Shown one piece after another: positions 8,091 to 17,230 of a stretch of DNA of 62,007 bases. The notes under the pieces are model-generated. The model worked only from the letters and a program-made list of their open reading frames with translations, made no database searches and was not told the DNA's origin. Source of the stretch: Mucilaginibacter sp. (GTDB lineage: Bacteria > Bacteroidota > Bacteroidia > Sphingobacteriales > Sphingobacteriaceae). The translations under genes and the position numbers were made by a program. The DNA lies in contig JAUCSE010000032.1 of NCBI GenBank assembly GCA_030445275.1, positions 1 through 62,007 on the forward strand. The letters are read 5' to 3'. Position 1 is the stretch's first letter. Every line of letters starts with the position of its first letter.

Positions 8091-9527
8091 ATGAAAATTC
8101 AACATAATTTTTCGAAACATATAGGCCTCGCCGTTTTAATCGTCCTTTCCTTGAGCAGTGGTTGTAAAAAAGCGATCGAAGTAGGGCCATCGACGGTGAT
8201 GGCAAATAGTGACAATGCTTTTTCTTCCAACAGCTTAGCAGAGTCTGTAGTTGCCGGTATATTGACAAAAATGTCCTCCGGGGGCTTTTACCAGGGGGCG
8301 GCTAGCGTTAGTCTTTGTATGGGTTTGGCCGCTGATGAATTAGTTAATATTGGCTCACCAAACACTTCATTTGGCACTTTTTATCTAAACAGTTATACAG
8401 CAATTGTAGCACCCCCGTTTTGGACCGAGTTTTACAAAGAACTGTTTTATTGCAACAGTGCAATTAAAGGGATAACCGCGTCATCACAGATAACACCGTC
8501 GGTAAAAGCACAGTTGTTAGGCGAAGTAAAGTTTTTCCGTGGGTTTATTTATTTCTATGCAGTCAACCTGTATGGCACGCCGCCCTTAACTATTACCGAT
8601 GACTACACAATTAACAATACAATTGGTAACAGTTCTCCATCAGATGTTTATGCCCAGATCATCCAGGATCTTAAAGATGCCCAAAGCTCTTTAACGGACA
8701 ATGTTTACGTTGATGCTACAGGCAGTACCTCAGCAGACCGGGTGAGGCCGAATAAACAAACTGCAAGCGCAATGCTGGCCCGGGTTTATTTGTACATGCA
8801 GGATTGGAAAAATGCGGAAACACAAGCATCAGATGTTATTGCAAGCCCCAATTATTCGATTGTAACTAACCTTACCCAAGTATTTTTGAAGGCAAGCAAA
8901 GAGACAATATGGGCCTTACAGCCAGTCATACCAACAACTGTTAATACTGTTGACGCTAATTATCTTATCATTAATGCATCTTATAAAACAAATACGCAAT
9001 TAGCTTTAAATACGCCGCTTGTAAATGCATTTGAGACCGGCGATGGGCGGCGCATCAATTGGGTGGGGGCTTTTACCACAACAACAGTCCCTATTACCAC
9101 TTTTTACTACGCCAATAAATATAAAGTAACCTCATTAAGCGCAACCGGTGCGGCCACAGAATATCCTATTATGATGCGCCTCGCCGAACAATACCTGATC
9201 AGAGCGGAGGCGCGTGCACAGCAAAGTAACTTGACAGGCGCTGCCTCAGATCTTAATGTCATACGTACACGCGCAGGTTTGGCAACAACTACCGCTTCTA
9301 CACAAGCAGCAATATTAAATGCCATTTATCATGAGCGCCAGGTAGAGCTGTTTACCGAGTGGGGACATCGTTGGTTGGATTTGAAGCGCACAAATAACCT
9401 TAATAGCGTTATGGCTACTGTCGCACCCGTCAAAGGCATTACATGGAATAGCTATGAGCAATTAATGCCTATTCCTTCGACCGATATTTTGGCTAACCCT
9501 AATATTAAACAAAACCAGGGCTACTAA
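8091..9527 (+). CDS. SusD/RagB-family outer-membrane nutrient-binding lipoprotein
   Basis: A 479-residue lipoprotein: hydrophobic signal (HIGLAVLIVLSLSSGC) with the lipobox cysteine followed by KK, then an alpha-helical SusD fold. Typical C-terminal signatures are MMRLAEQYLIRAEARAQ, TEWGHRWLDLKR and a final QNQGY. The start at 8091 (MKIQHNF) is chosen over 8058 because it gives a normal lipoprotein signal and avoids overlap with susC; the gap is 10 bp. It forms the lid of the SusC transporter. The TEWGHRWLDLKRT motif is shared word for word with the SusD at 43163-44581, which supports paralogy of the two loci. Confidence 0.94.
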   Translation: MKIQHNFSKHIGLAVLIVLSLSSGCKKAIEVGPSTVMANSDNAFSSNSLAESVVAGILTKMSSGGFYQGAASVSLCMGLAADELVNIGSPNTSFGTFYLNSYTAIVAPPFWTEFYKELFYCNSAIKGITASSQITPSVKAQLLGEVKFFRGFIYFYAVNLYGTPPLTITDDYTINNTIGNSSPSDVYAQIIQDLKDAQSSLTDNVYVDATGSTSADRVRPNKQTASAMLARVYLYMQDWKNAETQASDVIASPNYSIVTNLTQVFLKASKETIWALQPVIPTTVNTVDANYLIINASYKTNTQLALNTPLVNAFETGDGRRINWVGAFTTTTVPITTFYYANKYKVTSLSATGAATEYPIMMRLAEQYLIRAEARAQQSNLTGAASDLNVIRTRAGLATTTASTQAAILNAIYHERQVELFTEWGHRWLDLKRTNNLNSVMATVAPVKGITWNSYEQLMPIPSTDILANPNIKQNQGY

Positions 9528-9543
9528 CCCCCTTAATTAATTG

Positions 9544-9574
9544 CATACCGGCAGTAGTTATTTCTGCCGGTATG
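9544..9574 (+). terminator. Stem-loop after susD (attenuator or terminator)
   Basis: CATACCGGCAG and CTGCCGGTATG form a perfect 11-bp stem with a 9-nt loop, followed by a T-rich stretch. It lies between susD and the thioredoxin gene, where it could lower expression of downstream genes. It contains the ATG at 9572, which argues against that codon as the start of the next gene. Confidence 0.65.
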
Positions 9575-9607
9575 TATTTTATTTTCATTTTCAAATTAAT
9601 TACTGTT

Positions 9608-10804
9608 ATGAAAACCAAAAATTTTTCGATATGCTTTATTGCCGTTTGCTTTTTTTCGGCGCATGGCTTTGCGCAAACCGCTACCTATACCATTAATGGC
9701 AAGTTGGAGAATATCTCGCCAATGCCTGCAAAAATGTACCTGTCTGAAATTATCAGTGCAGGTATGCTTGAAAAAGCGATTGATAGTGCAGATGTAGTGA
9801 ATGGGCAATACCGGTTTAAAGGACAACTTACCGCTGACGAAGCCATCGGTGTAAATATTAGAGCCTCAAAAAAGCAATCCGGCGGTACCAATAATATCCC
9901 GGTGATCCTGGACAAGGGCGAATTAAACCTGGTATCAGTGGGAACACTGGATAATTTTACGGCTTCAGGCTCTGCAGCGACGGCCCAACACCAATTCGAA
10001 GGCATGAGGAGCGGTACCAGGCAAGAAACGGATACTATAAACAAACTTGCTGCCAGCGAGGATTATAAAACCAACAAGGAGTTGCAGGCAGAAGTACGAA
10101 AGCGGTCTCTCGGAATGATCGGTAAAACGGTATTTGAGATGTACAGCTATATAAAGAATAATCCTAACAACCGCGTAAGCCCTTACGGCACTTTCTTTCT
10201 CATATCAATACCCTATTTAAACCCATTAGGAAAAGACACGCTGATGCAAATTTTGCCCGCCAGTGTAAAAGGTGATAGGCTGGGAGCCGCTATCATGAAC
10301 ACTTATACCAACAGTAAAACCAAGAGCGACTCTGCAAAGAAAGTTGCCTTAGCCAACCACGAAGCCAATATGAGCAAGGTTGCCATTGGCAGCAAAGCAC
10401 AGGATTTTACACAAAATGGTCCTGAAGAGAAACCAGTAAGCTTATCTTCTTTTAAAGGCAAATATGTACTGGTTGATTTTTGGGCAAGTTGGTGCGTGCC
10501 GTGCAGAGCCGAAAACCCCAATGTGTTAAAAGCTTACAATAAATATAAAGACAAGGGATTTACAGTATTGGGGGTTTCACTTGATAGCCAATCAGCGAGG
10601 GCAGCATGGCTTAAGGCGATCAAGAGCGATGGTTTGGTGTGGACGCAGGTATCTGATCTGAAGGGCTTTAAAAACGAGGCGGCCATAATGTATGATATAA
10701 AAGCTATCCCGCAAAACTTTCTTATCGACCCTAATGGGGTGGTGATCGGTAAAGATCTGCGTGGTGATATGTTAGATGCGAAACTGGCTGCAATTTTTAA
10801 ATAA
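9608..10804 (+). CDS. TlpA-like thiol-disulfide protein with N-terminal DUF4369 domain
   Basis: A secreted protein of 398 residues: signal peptide (FSICFIAVCFFSAHGFAQ), DUF4369 domain (TYTINGKLENISPMPAKMYL) over roughly residues 20-110, a helical linker, and a thioredoxin-fold TlpA/AhpC domain in the last ~140 residues with active site WASWCVPCRAENP and the cis-proline segment DIKAIPQNFLIDP. Such proteins act on disulfides in the periplasm or at the cell surface. The start at 9608 follows the stem-loop. It is the fourth gene of the sigma/fecR/susC/susD locus; the protein at 41834-43078 holds the same place in the second locus with the same CVPC motif. Confidence 0.93.
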   Translation: MKTKNFSICFIAVCFFSAHGFAQTATYTINGKLENISPMPAKMYLSEIISAGMLEKAIDSADVVNGQYRFKGQLTADEAIGVNIRASKKQSGGTNNIPVILDKGELNLVSVGTLDNFTASGSAATAQHQFEGMRSGTRQETDTINKLAASEDYKTNKELQAEVRKRSLGMIGKTVFEMYSYIKNNPNNRVSPYGTFFLISIPYLNPLGKDTLMQILPASVKGDRLGAAIMNTYTNSKTKSDSAKKVALANHEANMSKVAIGSKAQDFTQNGPEEKPVSLSSFKGKYVLVDFWASWCVPCRAENPNVLKAYNKYKDKGFTVLGVSLDSQSARAAWLKAIKSDGLVWTQVSDLKGFKNEAAIMYDIKAIPQNFLIDPNGVVIGKDLRGDMLDAKLAAIFK

Positions 10805-10894
10805 GCTGCCATTGGGTATCATACGTAGAAACTCATGCTATTCTCGTCGGCTAATCAAACATAAAAAAATCACAAACCACCCATTCATCTAAAA

Positions 10895-13720
10895 ATGGAA
10901 ATTAAAAAACTATTATTACTTGCTATAGTCACTATAAGCAGTTATGCAACCGTCGCTCAAACTATCCCGATGGATCCGGCTGTGCGCACAGGAAAGCTGA
11001 ACAATGGATTTACCTACTATATCCGGCATAATGAGGAGCCGAAGAAGCGGGTAACGTTATACCTGGTGAACAAAGCCGGTTCTATTTTGGAGGATCAGGA
11101 TCAGCTTGGCCTGGCCCATTTCATGGAACACATGAATTTTAACGGAACCAAACATTTTCCTAAAAATGACGTGGTAGACTACCTGCAAAAAGCGGGGGTT
11201 AAATTCGGAGCAGATCTAAATGCTTATACCAGTTTTGACGAAACTGTTTACAAGCTGCCAATTCCTACTGATGATCCGAAAATGACCTTGGAAGGCCTTA
11301 AAATTATCAGGGACTGGGCCCAGGAGGCAACTCTTGACCCGGTTGAAATAGACAAGGAGCGCGGCATTGTATTAGAAGAAGAACGGTTAGGTAAAGGGGC
11401 AAATGATAGGATGGCCAAGAAGTACTACCCGGTAATTTTAAACCGTTCCCGCTACGCTCAGCGACTTCCCATCGGAACCGATGAGATACTTATCAAGTTT
11501 AAACCAGAAACAATTAAACGCTTTTATCATGACTGGTACCGCCCCGATCTTCAGGCACTGATAGTCGTAGGAGATGTCGATGTGAGTGTAGTCGAAAAAA
11601 TGATCAGGGAAAAGTTCGCTGATTTGAATAATCCATCCAATGAAAGGCCAAGACCCCCATATACAGTTCCGTTAACCGGGCGCAGCCAGTTTTTAACGGT
11701 GACGGATAAGGAAAAAACCTTTTCAGAAATAGAAATATTATACAAACATAAAGCCGTTGCCCTGCAAACTGAAGCAGATTATCTCATATCGATGAAGCTT
11801 ACCTTGCTAAATCAGCTAATTGCCTCACGCCGGTATGCAGAAATAAACCGCGAAGCTAAACCGGCATTTACAGATATGGGCGCAAATATTCAGCGCCTAT
11901 TGGGAGGTCTTGATGGATTTACTTTTGACGTTAGACCAAGAAATGGCCAAATAGAACAGGCTTTTAAACAAGGCTGGCAAATTATCGAAAAAATGAAACG
12001 TTATGGCTTTAGCCAGGCAGAACTTGACCGTGTCAAACAAAGCTATGTGAAGTCGCTTGAGGCAGGAACCAGGGAAGAGAATAAAACGCCGTCCATTAGT
12101 TTTGTAGAGGAATACCAACGGTTGTTTTTACAGCGAGAAGCGTCACCGGGTATATCCTGGGAATATAATTTTGTGAAAAAGCATATCGATGAAATCCAAC
12201 TGACTGACATAGCAGCCACCATGGCTGATTATTTTAAATCTCCCGATGTAGACATGCTAGTATTGGCTCCCGAGAAGGAGAAAACCAGCCTGCCGGATTC
12301 TGCAACCTTGATCTCATGGATAAATAAGGTAAAAAATGGTAATATTGAGCCATTCAATGATGAGCAGGTCGATAAAACTCTGCTTGCCGTGAAACCTGTC
12401 GCAGGCAGCGTCATCGCTAAGAAATCGATTTCTCCGCTAAATATCACAGAACTCACCTTAAGCAATGGTGTTAAGGTTGTTTTAAAACCTACGGAGTTCA
12501 AAAATGATGAGATCCGGTTTACAGCATTCTCACCAGGCGGCACGTCATTATATAATGATGCTGATTATGATAATGCAGCGAACGCGGCGGCGCTTGTCAG
12601 TAGTTTTGGATTAGGAAATTTAACGCCTGTGCAACTGTCGAATATTTTAAATGGCAAGCAGGTTAAAGTCGCCCCGAGCATAGGGCCGCGTACAGCTAAC
12701 ATCAATGGCAGCAGTTCGCCTGCCGATTTTGAAACAGCGCTCCAACTTGTTTATATGCAATTTACCCAGCCGCGTAAAGACAGCGTACTGTTTAACACGA
12801 TTATTAACAATGCAAAAGAAGCGCTAATAAATCGTTATGCTGATCCGAATAAGGTGTTTACTGATACCATCAGCTACGTGATGGGAAATTACAATTTCCG
12901 CACGTCGGCCTCAACAATTGAAAGATTGGATAAAATATCACTGCAAAAGGCATATGATATTTATAAAGAGCGTTTTGCCGATGCTTCTGGTTTTACCTTC
13001 GTGTTTGTAGGCAACTTTACACCTGAAGGAATAATGCCTTTACTGGAGAAATATCTCGGCTCACTGCCGTCCCTTCATAAAAATGAAAGAGCACGCGATG
13101 TGGGGATTCATGTTCCGGCAGGACGATTAACAAAAAAAGTATATAAGGGAGCTGAGAACAAGGCGATAGTGCGGCTTGTTTTGAGCGGTGATTATCAGTT
13201 CAGTGAGACTAACAACCTGCTGTTAAAAGCACTCGGGGATATATTGCAGATTAAATTATTGCAACAGTTACGAGAGAGCGAAAGCGAAGTTTACAGCCCT
13301 ATTGTCCAGGCTATTTGCAATAAATATCCGCTAAACCGGTACGCCCTTATCATATTATTCGGGTGTGCGCCTAAAAACGCGGATCATCTAATTGATATGG
13401 TTGAAAAGGGAATGGTTGCACTAAAAGAAAATGGGGCCGAAGCTGACGATATCCAAAAGTTCAAAGCAGCTTATGAAAAAAATCTGGAACTGGCTTTAAA
13501 GGATAACATTTTCTGGCTGGGGTATCTTTCCACGCAATATGAAAACGATGAAGATGTTTTGAGCATTCTCGGTTATACCAAAAAACTTGATCTGATAAAC
13601 TCCATGGCGCTTAAACATGCCGCCGGCACTTTCTTAAACACCAGGAACGAGATTTCTTTTGAACTATTGCCGGAGACTGTGAATGAAAAGGCAGCAACGA
13701 CTAATATTAAACCATTTTAA
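10895..13720 (+). CDS. M16-family zinc metallopeptidase (pitrilysin/insulinase-like)
   Basis: A 941-residue secreted peptidase. After a signal peptide (LLLLAIVTISSYATVAQ) the N-terminal catalytic domain carries the inverted zinc motif HFMEH with the distal glutamate in EIDKERGIVLEEERLGKG. A second M16 half follows, beginning near residue 510 (ITELTLSNGVKVVLKPTEF) and lacking the zinc ligands, as usual for two-domain family members. It probably degrades peptides in the periplasm. It is the last gene of the plus-strand locus, 90 bp after the thioredoxin gene, and the second locus has an S41 protease in the corresponding place. Confidence 0.95.
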   Translation: MEIKKLLLLAIVTISSYATVAQTIPMDPAVRTGKLNNGFTYYIRHNEEPKKRVTLYLVNKAGSILEDQDQLGLAHFMEHMNFNGTKHFPKNDVVDYLQKAGVKFGADLNAYTSFDETVYKLPIPTDDPKMTLEGLKIIRDWAQEATLDPVEIDKERGIVLEEERLGKGANDRMAKKYYPVILNRSRYAQRLPIGTDEILIKFKPETIKRFYHDWYRPDLQALIVVGDVDVSVVEKMIREKFADLNNPSNERPRPPYTVPLTGRSQFLTVTDKEKTFSEIEILYKHKAVALQTEADYLISMKLTLLNQLIASRRYAEINREAKPAFTDMGANIQRLLGGLDGFTFDVRPRNGQIEQAFKQGWQIIEKMKRYGFSQAELDRVKQSYVKSLEAGTREENKTPSISFVEEYQRLFLQREASPGISWEYNFVKKHIDEIQLTDIAATMADYFKSPDVDMLVLAPEKEKTSLPDSATLISWINKVKNGNIEPFNDEQVDKTLLAVKPVAGSVIAKKSISPLNITELTLSNGVKVVLKPTEFKNDEIRFTAFSPGGTSLYNDADYDNAANAAALVSSFGLGNLTPVQLSNILNGKQVKVAPSIGPRTANINGSSSPADFETALQLVYMQFTQPRKDSVLFNTIINNAKEALINRYADPNKVFTDTISYVMGNYNFRTSASTIERLDKISLQKAYDIYKERFADASGFTFVFVGNFTPEGIMPLLEKYLGSLPSLHKNERARDVGIHVPAGRLTKKVYKGAENKAIVRLVLSGDYQFSETNNLLLKALGDILQIKLLQQLRESESEVYSPIVQAICNKYPLNRYALIILFGCAPKNADHLIDMVEKGMVALKENGAEADDIQKFKAAYEKNLELALKDNIFWLGYLSTQYENDEDVLSILGYTKKLDLINSMALKHAAGTFLNTRNEISFELLPETVNEKAATTNIKPF

Positions 13721-13730
13721 AGTAGAAATA

Positions 13731-13772
13731 ATGAAAGCATATTTCATCAGTCTATTTCCCGCGCTGTTATAA
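13731..13772 (+). pseudogene. Very short open frame resembling a truncated signal peptide
   Basis: ATG at 13731 gives MKAYFISLFPALL and then a stop. The start, spacing (10 bp after the M16 stop) and hydrophobic composition look like the first codons of a secreted protein whose remainder is gone. A chance frame is equally possible. Confidence 0.2.
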
Positions 13773-13793
13773 ATCAATAATAATTGACACGGT

Positions 13794-13828
13794 AAAAAAA
13801 GTGCCATCGTAAGTGGATGGCACTTTTT
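13794..13828 (+). terminator. Intrinsic terminator after the M16 peptidase operon
   Basis: GTGCCAT (13801-13807) pairs with ATGGCAC (13817-13823); seven A residues precede and a T-run follows, so it can work in both directions. It closes the sigma/fecR/susCD/tlpA/M16 locus and insulates the histidine decarboxylase gene. Confidence 0.8.
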
Positions 13829-13841
13829 CCGAAGGGAAGGG

Positions 13842-15038
13842 ATGAGGATAAACGACTCATTGGCTTCTATGACAAAAAATAACAAGAGTATGTTAATAAA
13901 ATCAAATATACCTAATATGATAAAGTTACTAAATCCAGATGATGGTGACCGCCTAAAGGATTACATTGAAAAAGCCTTTGAACGTTATAAATATTTTATC
14001 GGTTATCCGGTAGCCCAGGATTTTGATTATTCAGAGCTTTATCCATTATTTAAGCTGCCTTTAAATAATGTGGGCGATCCGTTTATCGAATCTACCTACG
14101 ACCTTAATTCGCGCTCAATAGAATTTGAAGTTTTGCATTTTTTTGCAAAGCTTTTTAAAGCGCCCGAAAACAACTGGTGGGGTTATATCACCAACGGTGG
14201 TTCTGAAGGGAACCTTTATGGATTATACGTCGCCAGGGAATTATATCCTGCCGGTATTGTTTATTATTCAGAAGCTACGCATTACAGCATTCAAAAGAAC
14301 ATCCATCTATTAAACCTTCGCAGCATCATTATCCGCTCGGATGAAAACGGTGAAATTGATTATAATGACCTGCGCCAGATCATGCAAATGCACCGGGAAC
14401 AGCCGGTGATTATGCTGGCTAATATTGGTACAACCATGACGGAGGCTAAGGATGACATTAGCAAAATCAAAGCTATATTTCGCGAGCTGGCTATCAAAAA
14501 CCATTATATCCACTGTGATGCCGCGCTGGCGGGCACCTACAGCGCTCTTTTAAATTTACAGCCGGGCTTTGATTTTCAGTACGGGGCGGACAGTATCGCT
14601 ATAAGCGGCCATAAGTTTATTGGTTCACCTATTCCCTGCGGCCTGGTATTGGTAAAAAAGAACTACAAAGATCGGATCGGCGAGGTAATACCTTACATCG
14701 GAACTTTGGATACCACGATTTCGGGAAGCCGCAACGACCACAGCCCGGTGTTTATGTGGTATGCCATTAAAAAATGGGGGTTGAAAGGTATGCGGCTGCG
14801 CGCATTGGATTGCTTGGAGCTGGCAGTATTTACTGTAGATAAGTTTAAAACTGCCGGCATTAATGCCTGGAGAAACCCATCGGCAATAACAGTTGTTTTC
14901 CCTGAACCATCATTAGTGCTGCGTCAAAAATGGCAAATAGCGACCGAAAACGGATTTAGCCATATCATCTGTATGCCTGGTGTAAGTAAAGCTTTAATCA
15001 GCCAATTTATAGAAGAATTAAAAGAGGAGAATACATAG
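13842..15038 (+). CDS. hdc: Pyridoxal-phosphate-dependent histidine decarboxylase (group II)
   Basis: A cytoplasmic PLP enzyme predicted to convert histidine to histamine and CO2. It matches the bacterial group II histidine decarboxylase pattern: FIGYPVAQDFDYSELYPLF near the N-terminus, GYITNGGSEGNLYGLYVARE, the PLP-binding aspartate in IHCDAALAGTY, and the Schiff-base lysine in SGHKFIGSPIPCG. Length fits the family (~380). ATGs at 13869, 13890 or 13917 are plausible alternative starts, because the terminator ends only 13 bp before 13842. It stands alone: no histidine/histamine antiporter, and no acid-response gene nearby. A related aromatic or glutamate decarboxylase specificity cannot be excluded. 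Confidence 0.88.
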   Translation: MRINDSLASMTKNNKSMLIKSNIPNMIKLLNPDDGDRLKDYIEKAFERYKYFIGYPVAQDFDYSELYPLFKLPLNNVGDPFIESTYDLNSRSIEFEVLHFFAKLFKAPENNWWGYITNGGSEGNLYGLYVARELYPAGIVYYSEATHYSIQKNIHLLNLRSIIIRSDENGEIDYNDLRQIMQMHREQPVIMLANIGTTMTEAKDDISKIKAIFRELAIKNHYIHCDAALAGTYSALLNLQPGFDFQYGADSIAISGHKFIGSPIPCGLVLVKKNYKDRIGEVIPYIGTLDTTISGSRNDHSPVFMWYAIKKWGLKGMRLRALDCLELAVFTVDKFKTAGINAWRNPSAITVVFPEPSLVLRQKWQIATENGFSHIICMPGVSKALISQFIEELKEENT

Positions 15039-15099
15039 TATGGAGCTGATAGGGCCGGAACCGGCAACGCTTTAAGGCTTTATAAGGGAATAAAAATGA

Positions 15100-15369
15100 T
15101 TATAGAATCATAAAGGGAGGAATTGTCATTTGCGCTATATCGTTTACATCATGATTGGTTTCAAGGAAAGCCATCATGTGATAATTATAAATGATTACTA
15201 AAAAGCTTGGAAACATTAACGGCCCATTAGTGATAAAAGAATACTCAATAGTTCCTATTCCACCTTTAATAGCGGTTAAAATGAGCATATTCCCCAGCGG
15301 TATATCTATTTTGTGATGGCATTCCCGGTGCTGGTAGAGCTGCTCAACCTGAAAATAAAACGTAGACAA
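15100..15369 (-). CDS. Hypothetical protein, 89 residues (weak)
   Basis: A minus-strand frame beginning MSTFYFQVEQLYQHRECHHK, with a non-hydrophobic N-terminus and a mildly hydrophobic middle (MFPSFLVIIYNYHMMAF). It fits between the decarboxylase and the HisKA-like gene if the latter starts at 15436, leaving a 66-bp divergent intergenic region. I recognise no family and cannot exclude a chance frame. Confidence 0.3.
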   Translation of the reverse strand: MSTFYFQVEQLYQHRECHHKIDIPLGNMLILTAIKGGIGTIEYSFITNGPLMFPSFLVIIYNYHMMAFLETNHDVNDIAQMTIPPFMIL

Positions 15370-15435
15370 AAAAGATTAACGTTAAACAACTATGAAAGCC
15401 GTGTCCGTTATAACACCTTTCCCCAGATCGCGACT

Positions 15436-15999
15436 ATGAAAGCTTTTTTTTTGGACGAAAAAACCTGGGCGATTACCTACATGTTCACAATATTTATGGT
15501 GGATATTATTGCACCAAGGCGAGTCGCTTTTGATGTTTTATATATCTGCTGTATCCTGATCGTTTTCAAGCAGAACCGGCGGACCATTATCTTATCAGGT
15601 CTTGCAGCAATTATCATGATCATTATCAATTGTCTTTTTGACAGCCTGTCAAAAATCGATGGTACAACCTTGATCAATCACGGTATTTCTGTGGTCGCTG
15701 TGCTAATCACCAGCTATATTGCCGTGCATTATCAGACCGTGAATGAGCATAACCACAACAAAGAGCGGAAGTATGTAGCCGAATTACAAGAAATGCTCTT
15801 TATCACTTCTCATAAAGCTCGCAGGCCGGTAGCCAATCTATTAGGGCTGTTGGATTTGGGTAGCGCGGATATTTCCATCATGTCCCGGCAGGAGATCGAC
15901 GATTTGTTTTTTAAGCTCAATTTTTCTGCAGAAGAAGTAGATGAGCTTTTGAAAGAATTAAACCGGTATATCGAGTCTATTAATCACCATCAGCTTTAG
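15436..15999 (+). CDS. Membrane protein with a histidine-kinase phosphoacceptor-like helix and no kinase domain
   Basis: A ~187-residue protein: about four transmembrane helices (ITYMFTIFMVDIIAP, VLYICCILIVF, IILSGLAAIIMIIINCLF, VVAVLITSYIAV), then a basic linker and a HisKA-like segment (LFITSHKARRPVANLLGLLD) with a histidine in H-box position, followed by a second helix (EEVDELLKELNRYIES). The ATPase domain expected next in a sensor kinase is absent, and the stop looks genuine. I chose the ATG at 15436 (MKAFFLDEKTWAITY) over 15313. It could be a signalling adaptor that dimerises with, or accepts phosphate from, another kinase, or a truncated kinase. Its neighbours give no clear partner. Confidence 0.7.
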   Translation: MKAFFLDEKTWAITYMFTIFMVDIIAPRRVAFDVLYICCILIVFKQNRRTIILSGLAAIIMIIINCLFDSLSKIDGTTLINHGISVVAVLITSYIAVHYQTVNEHNHNKERKYVAELQEMLFITSHKARRPVANLLGLLDLGSADISIMSRQEIDDLFFKLNFSAEEVDELLKELNRYIESINHHQL

Positions 16000-16080
16000 A
16001 TCATTGGCTGCTGAATTTTTAATCGTAGTCACCACAATTATGATCAAATTTACAACCTGAAACTTTTTGATGTCATTTTC

Positions 16081-17015
16081 ATGAAAGGTATTTATTTACC
16101 CTATTTTATGTCTTTTTTTCGCCTTTGCCGCCTGTAGCCAGGCACCACATCAGGACAAACCGGCCGCTACCGATGATGCGGCTAAAATGGCCCTTTATCA
16201 AGTTCGGACGACTTATTTTCAAATAAGGAACCAGATTCGGCTATTCATTATGCGGACCTGGGATTAAAATTAGCCCGGCATTTAAATAACCAATCCTTAG
16301 CAGCAACCATGCTGAACCACTTTGCCCGGATCAATGAACAACATGGCAATATCAAACTGGCCATCAAATATCAGCAAGAGGCAAAGTCTATCCTTAATAC
16401 CTTGCATGACCAGTTAGCTGCCGCCGACGCCTCGGCTAGTCTCGGTATCTTAGAAGGCAAACAGGGTCATTTTAATCGTGGAATACAATTGATCATCGAA
16501 GCTTATAACGAGATCTACCGCCGCTATTTCTACCTTACCTACACCCACGACTATAAAAAGTTGCGCGACAAGGAACAAGCGAAAAATGTGGTACAAGATG
16601 TCTTTACCTCACTATGGTTCAAAAGAGAAACCAACTTGCCTAACTCCAGCTTAGGCGGATATCTATACACCGCAGTATGCTATAAAATCTTCGACCTGTT
16701 CGCCCACCAGGAAGTTGAATCCAAATACGTGGAATCGCTTAAAGATTATCTGAGCACCCATAGCAGTGCGCCGACCGACCACCTTATTCGGGAAAAGCAA
16801 CTCCAGGCCTACATCGAAAAAGAGATCGATGCCCTGCCTCCAAAAATGAAGCAAATATTTTTATTGAGCAGGAAAGAGAACCTCAGCCACCAGGAGATCG
16901 CTACGCAACTGGACATCTCCACTAACAATGTATCCAAGCAGGTAATGACGCCCTCCGGATATTAAGGACTAAACTGGGTATCGTGGTATATATCTACTTT
17001 CTCTTGAGATTCTGA
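16081..17015 (+). pseudogene. Chimeric pseudogene: TPR lipoprotein N-part joined to an ECF sigma factor
   Basis: Pieces of two gene families are joined. From 16081, after correcting a one-base insertion following ATGAAAG, a lipoprotein signal is readable (CLFFAFAACSQAP). A second shift near 16225 leads into tetratricopeptide-like helices (SAIHYADLGLKLARHLNNQ, LAIKYQQEAKSILN, QGHFNRGIQLI). Near 16500 the frame passes into an ECF sigma factor lacking its first residues (AYNEIYRRYFYL, NVVQDVFTSLWFKRE, LPPKMKQIFLLSRKENLSHQ). A one-base loss near 16945 ends the frame early at VMTPSGY, whereas the shifted frame reads NDALRILRTKLGIVVYIYFL to 17015. The open stretch 16309-16965 might still be translated, but a functional product is unlikely. 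Confidence 0.75.
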
Positions 17016-17164
17016 AATAATAATGAAAATAGAAATTTCGCCGGGTCAGTATAGCTTTTTCATATTTCTATACAATATGATTATCGGTAAGATTGAATGC
17101 AATCCTAGCAATAGCAGAGGTAATATCGTTAAAGATATCATCAGTGCATTCGCAAAAAATAAAG

Positions 17165-17210
17165 AAAATCCTATGCCTGGGTTAAATTAACTCTCGAGGC
17201 ATAGGATTTT
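17165..17210. terminator. Bidirectional terminator with 14-bp perfect stem
   Basis: AAAATCCTATGCCT (17165-17178) and AGGCATAGGATTTT (17197-17210) are exact reverse complements with an 18-nt loop and A/T-runs at both edges. It lies between the convergent sigma-like pseudogene and the glycoside hydrolase gene and would serve the latter (minus strand). Confidence 0.8.
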
Positions 17211-17230
17211 TATTTATTTATTATTAAAGA

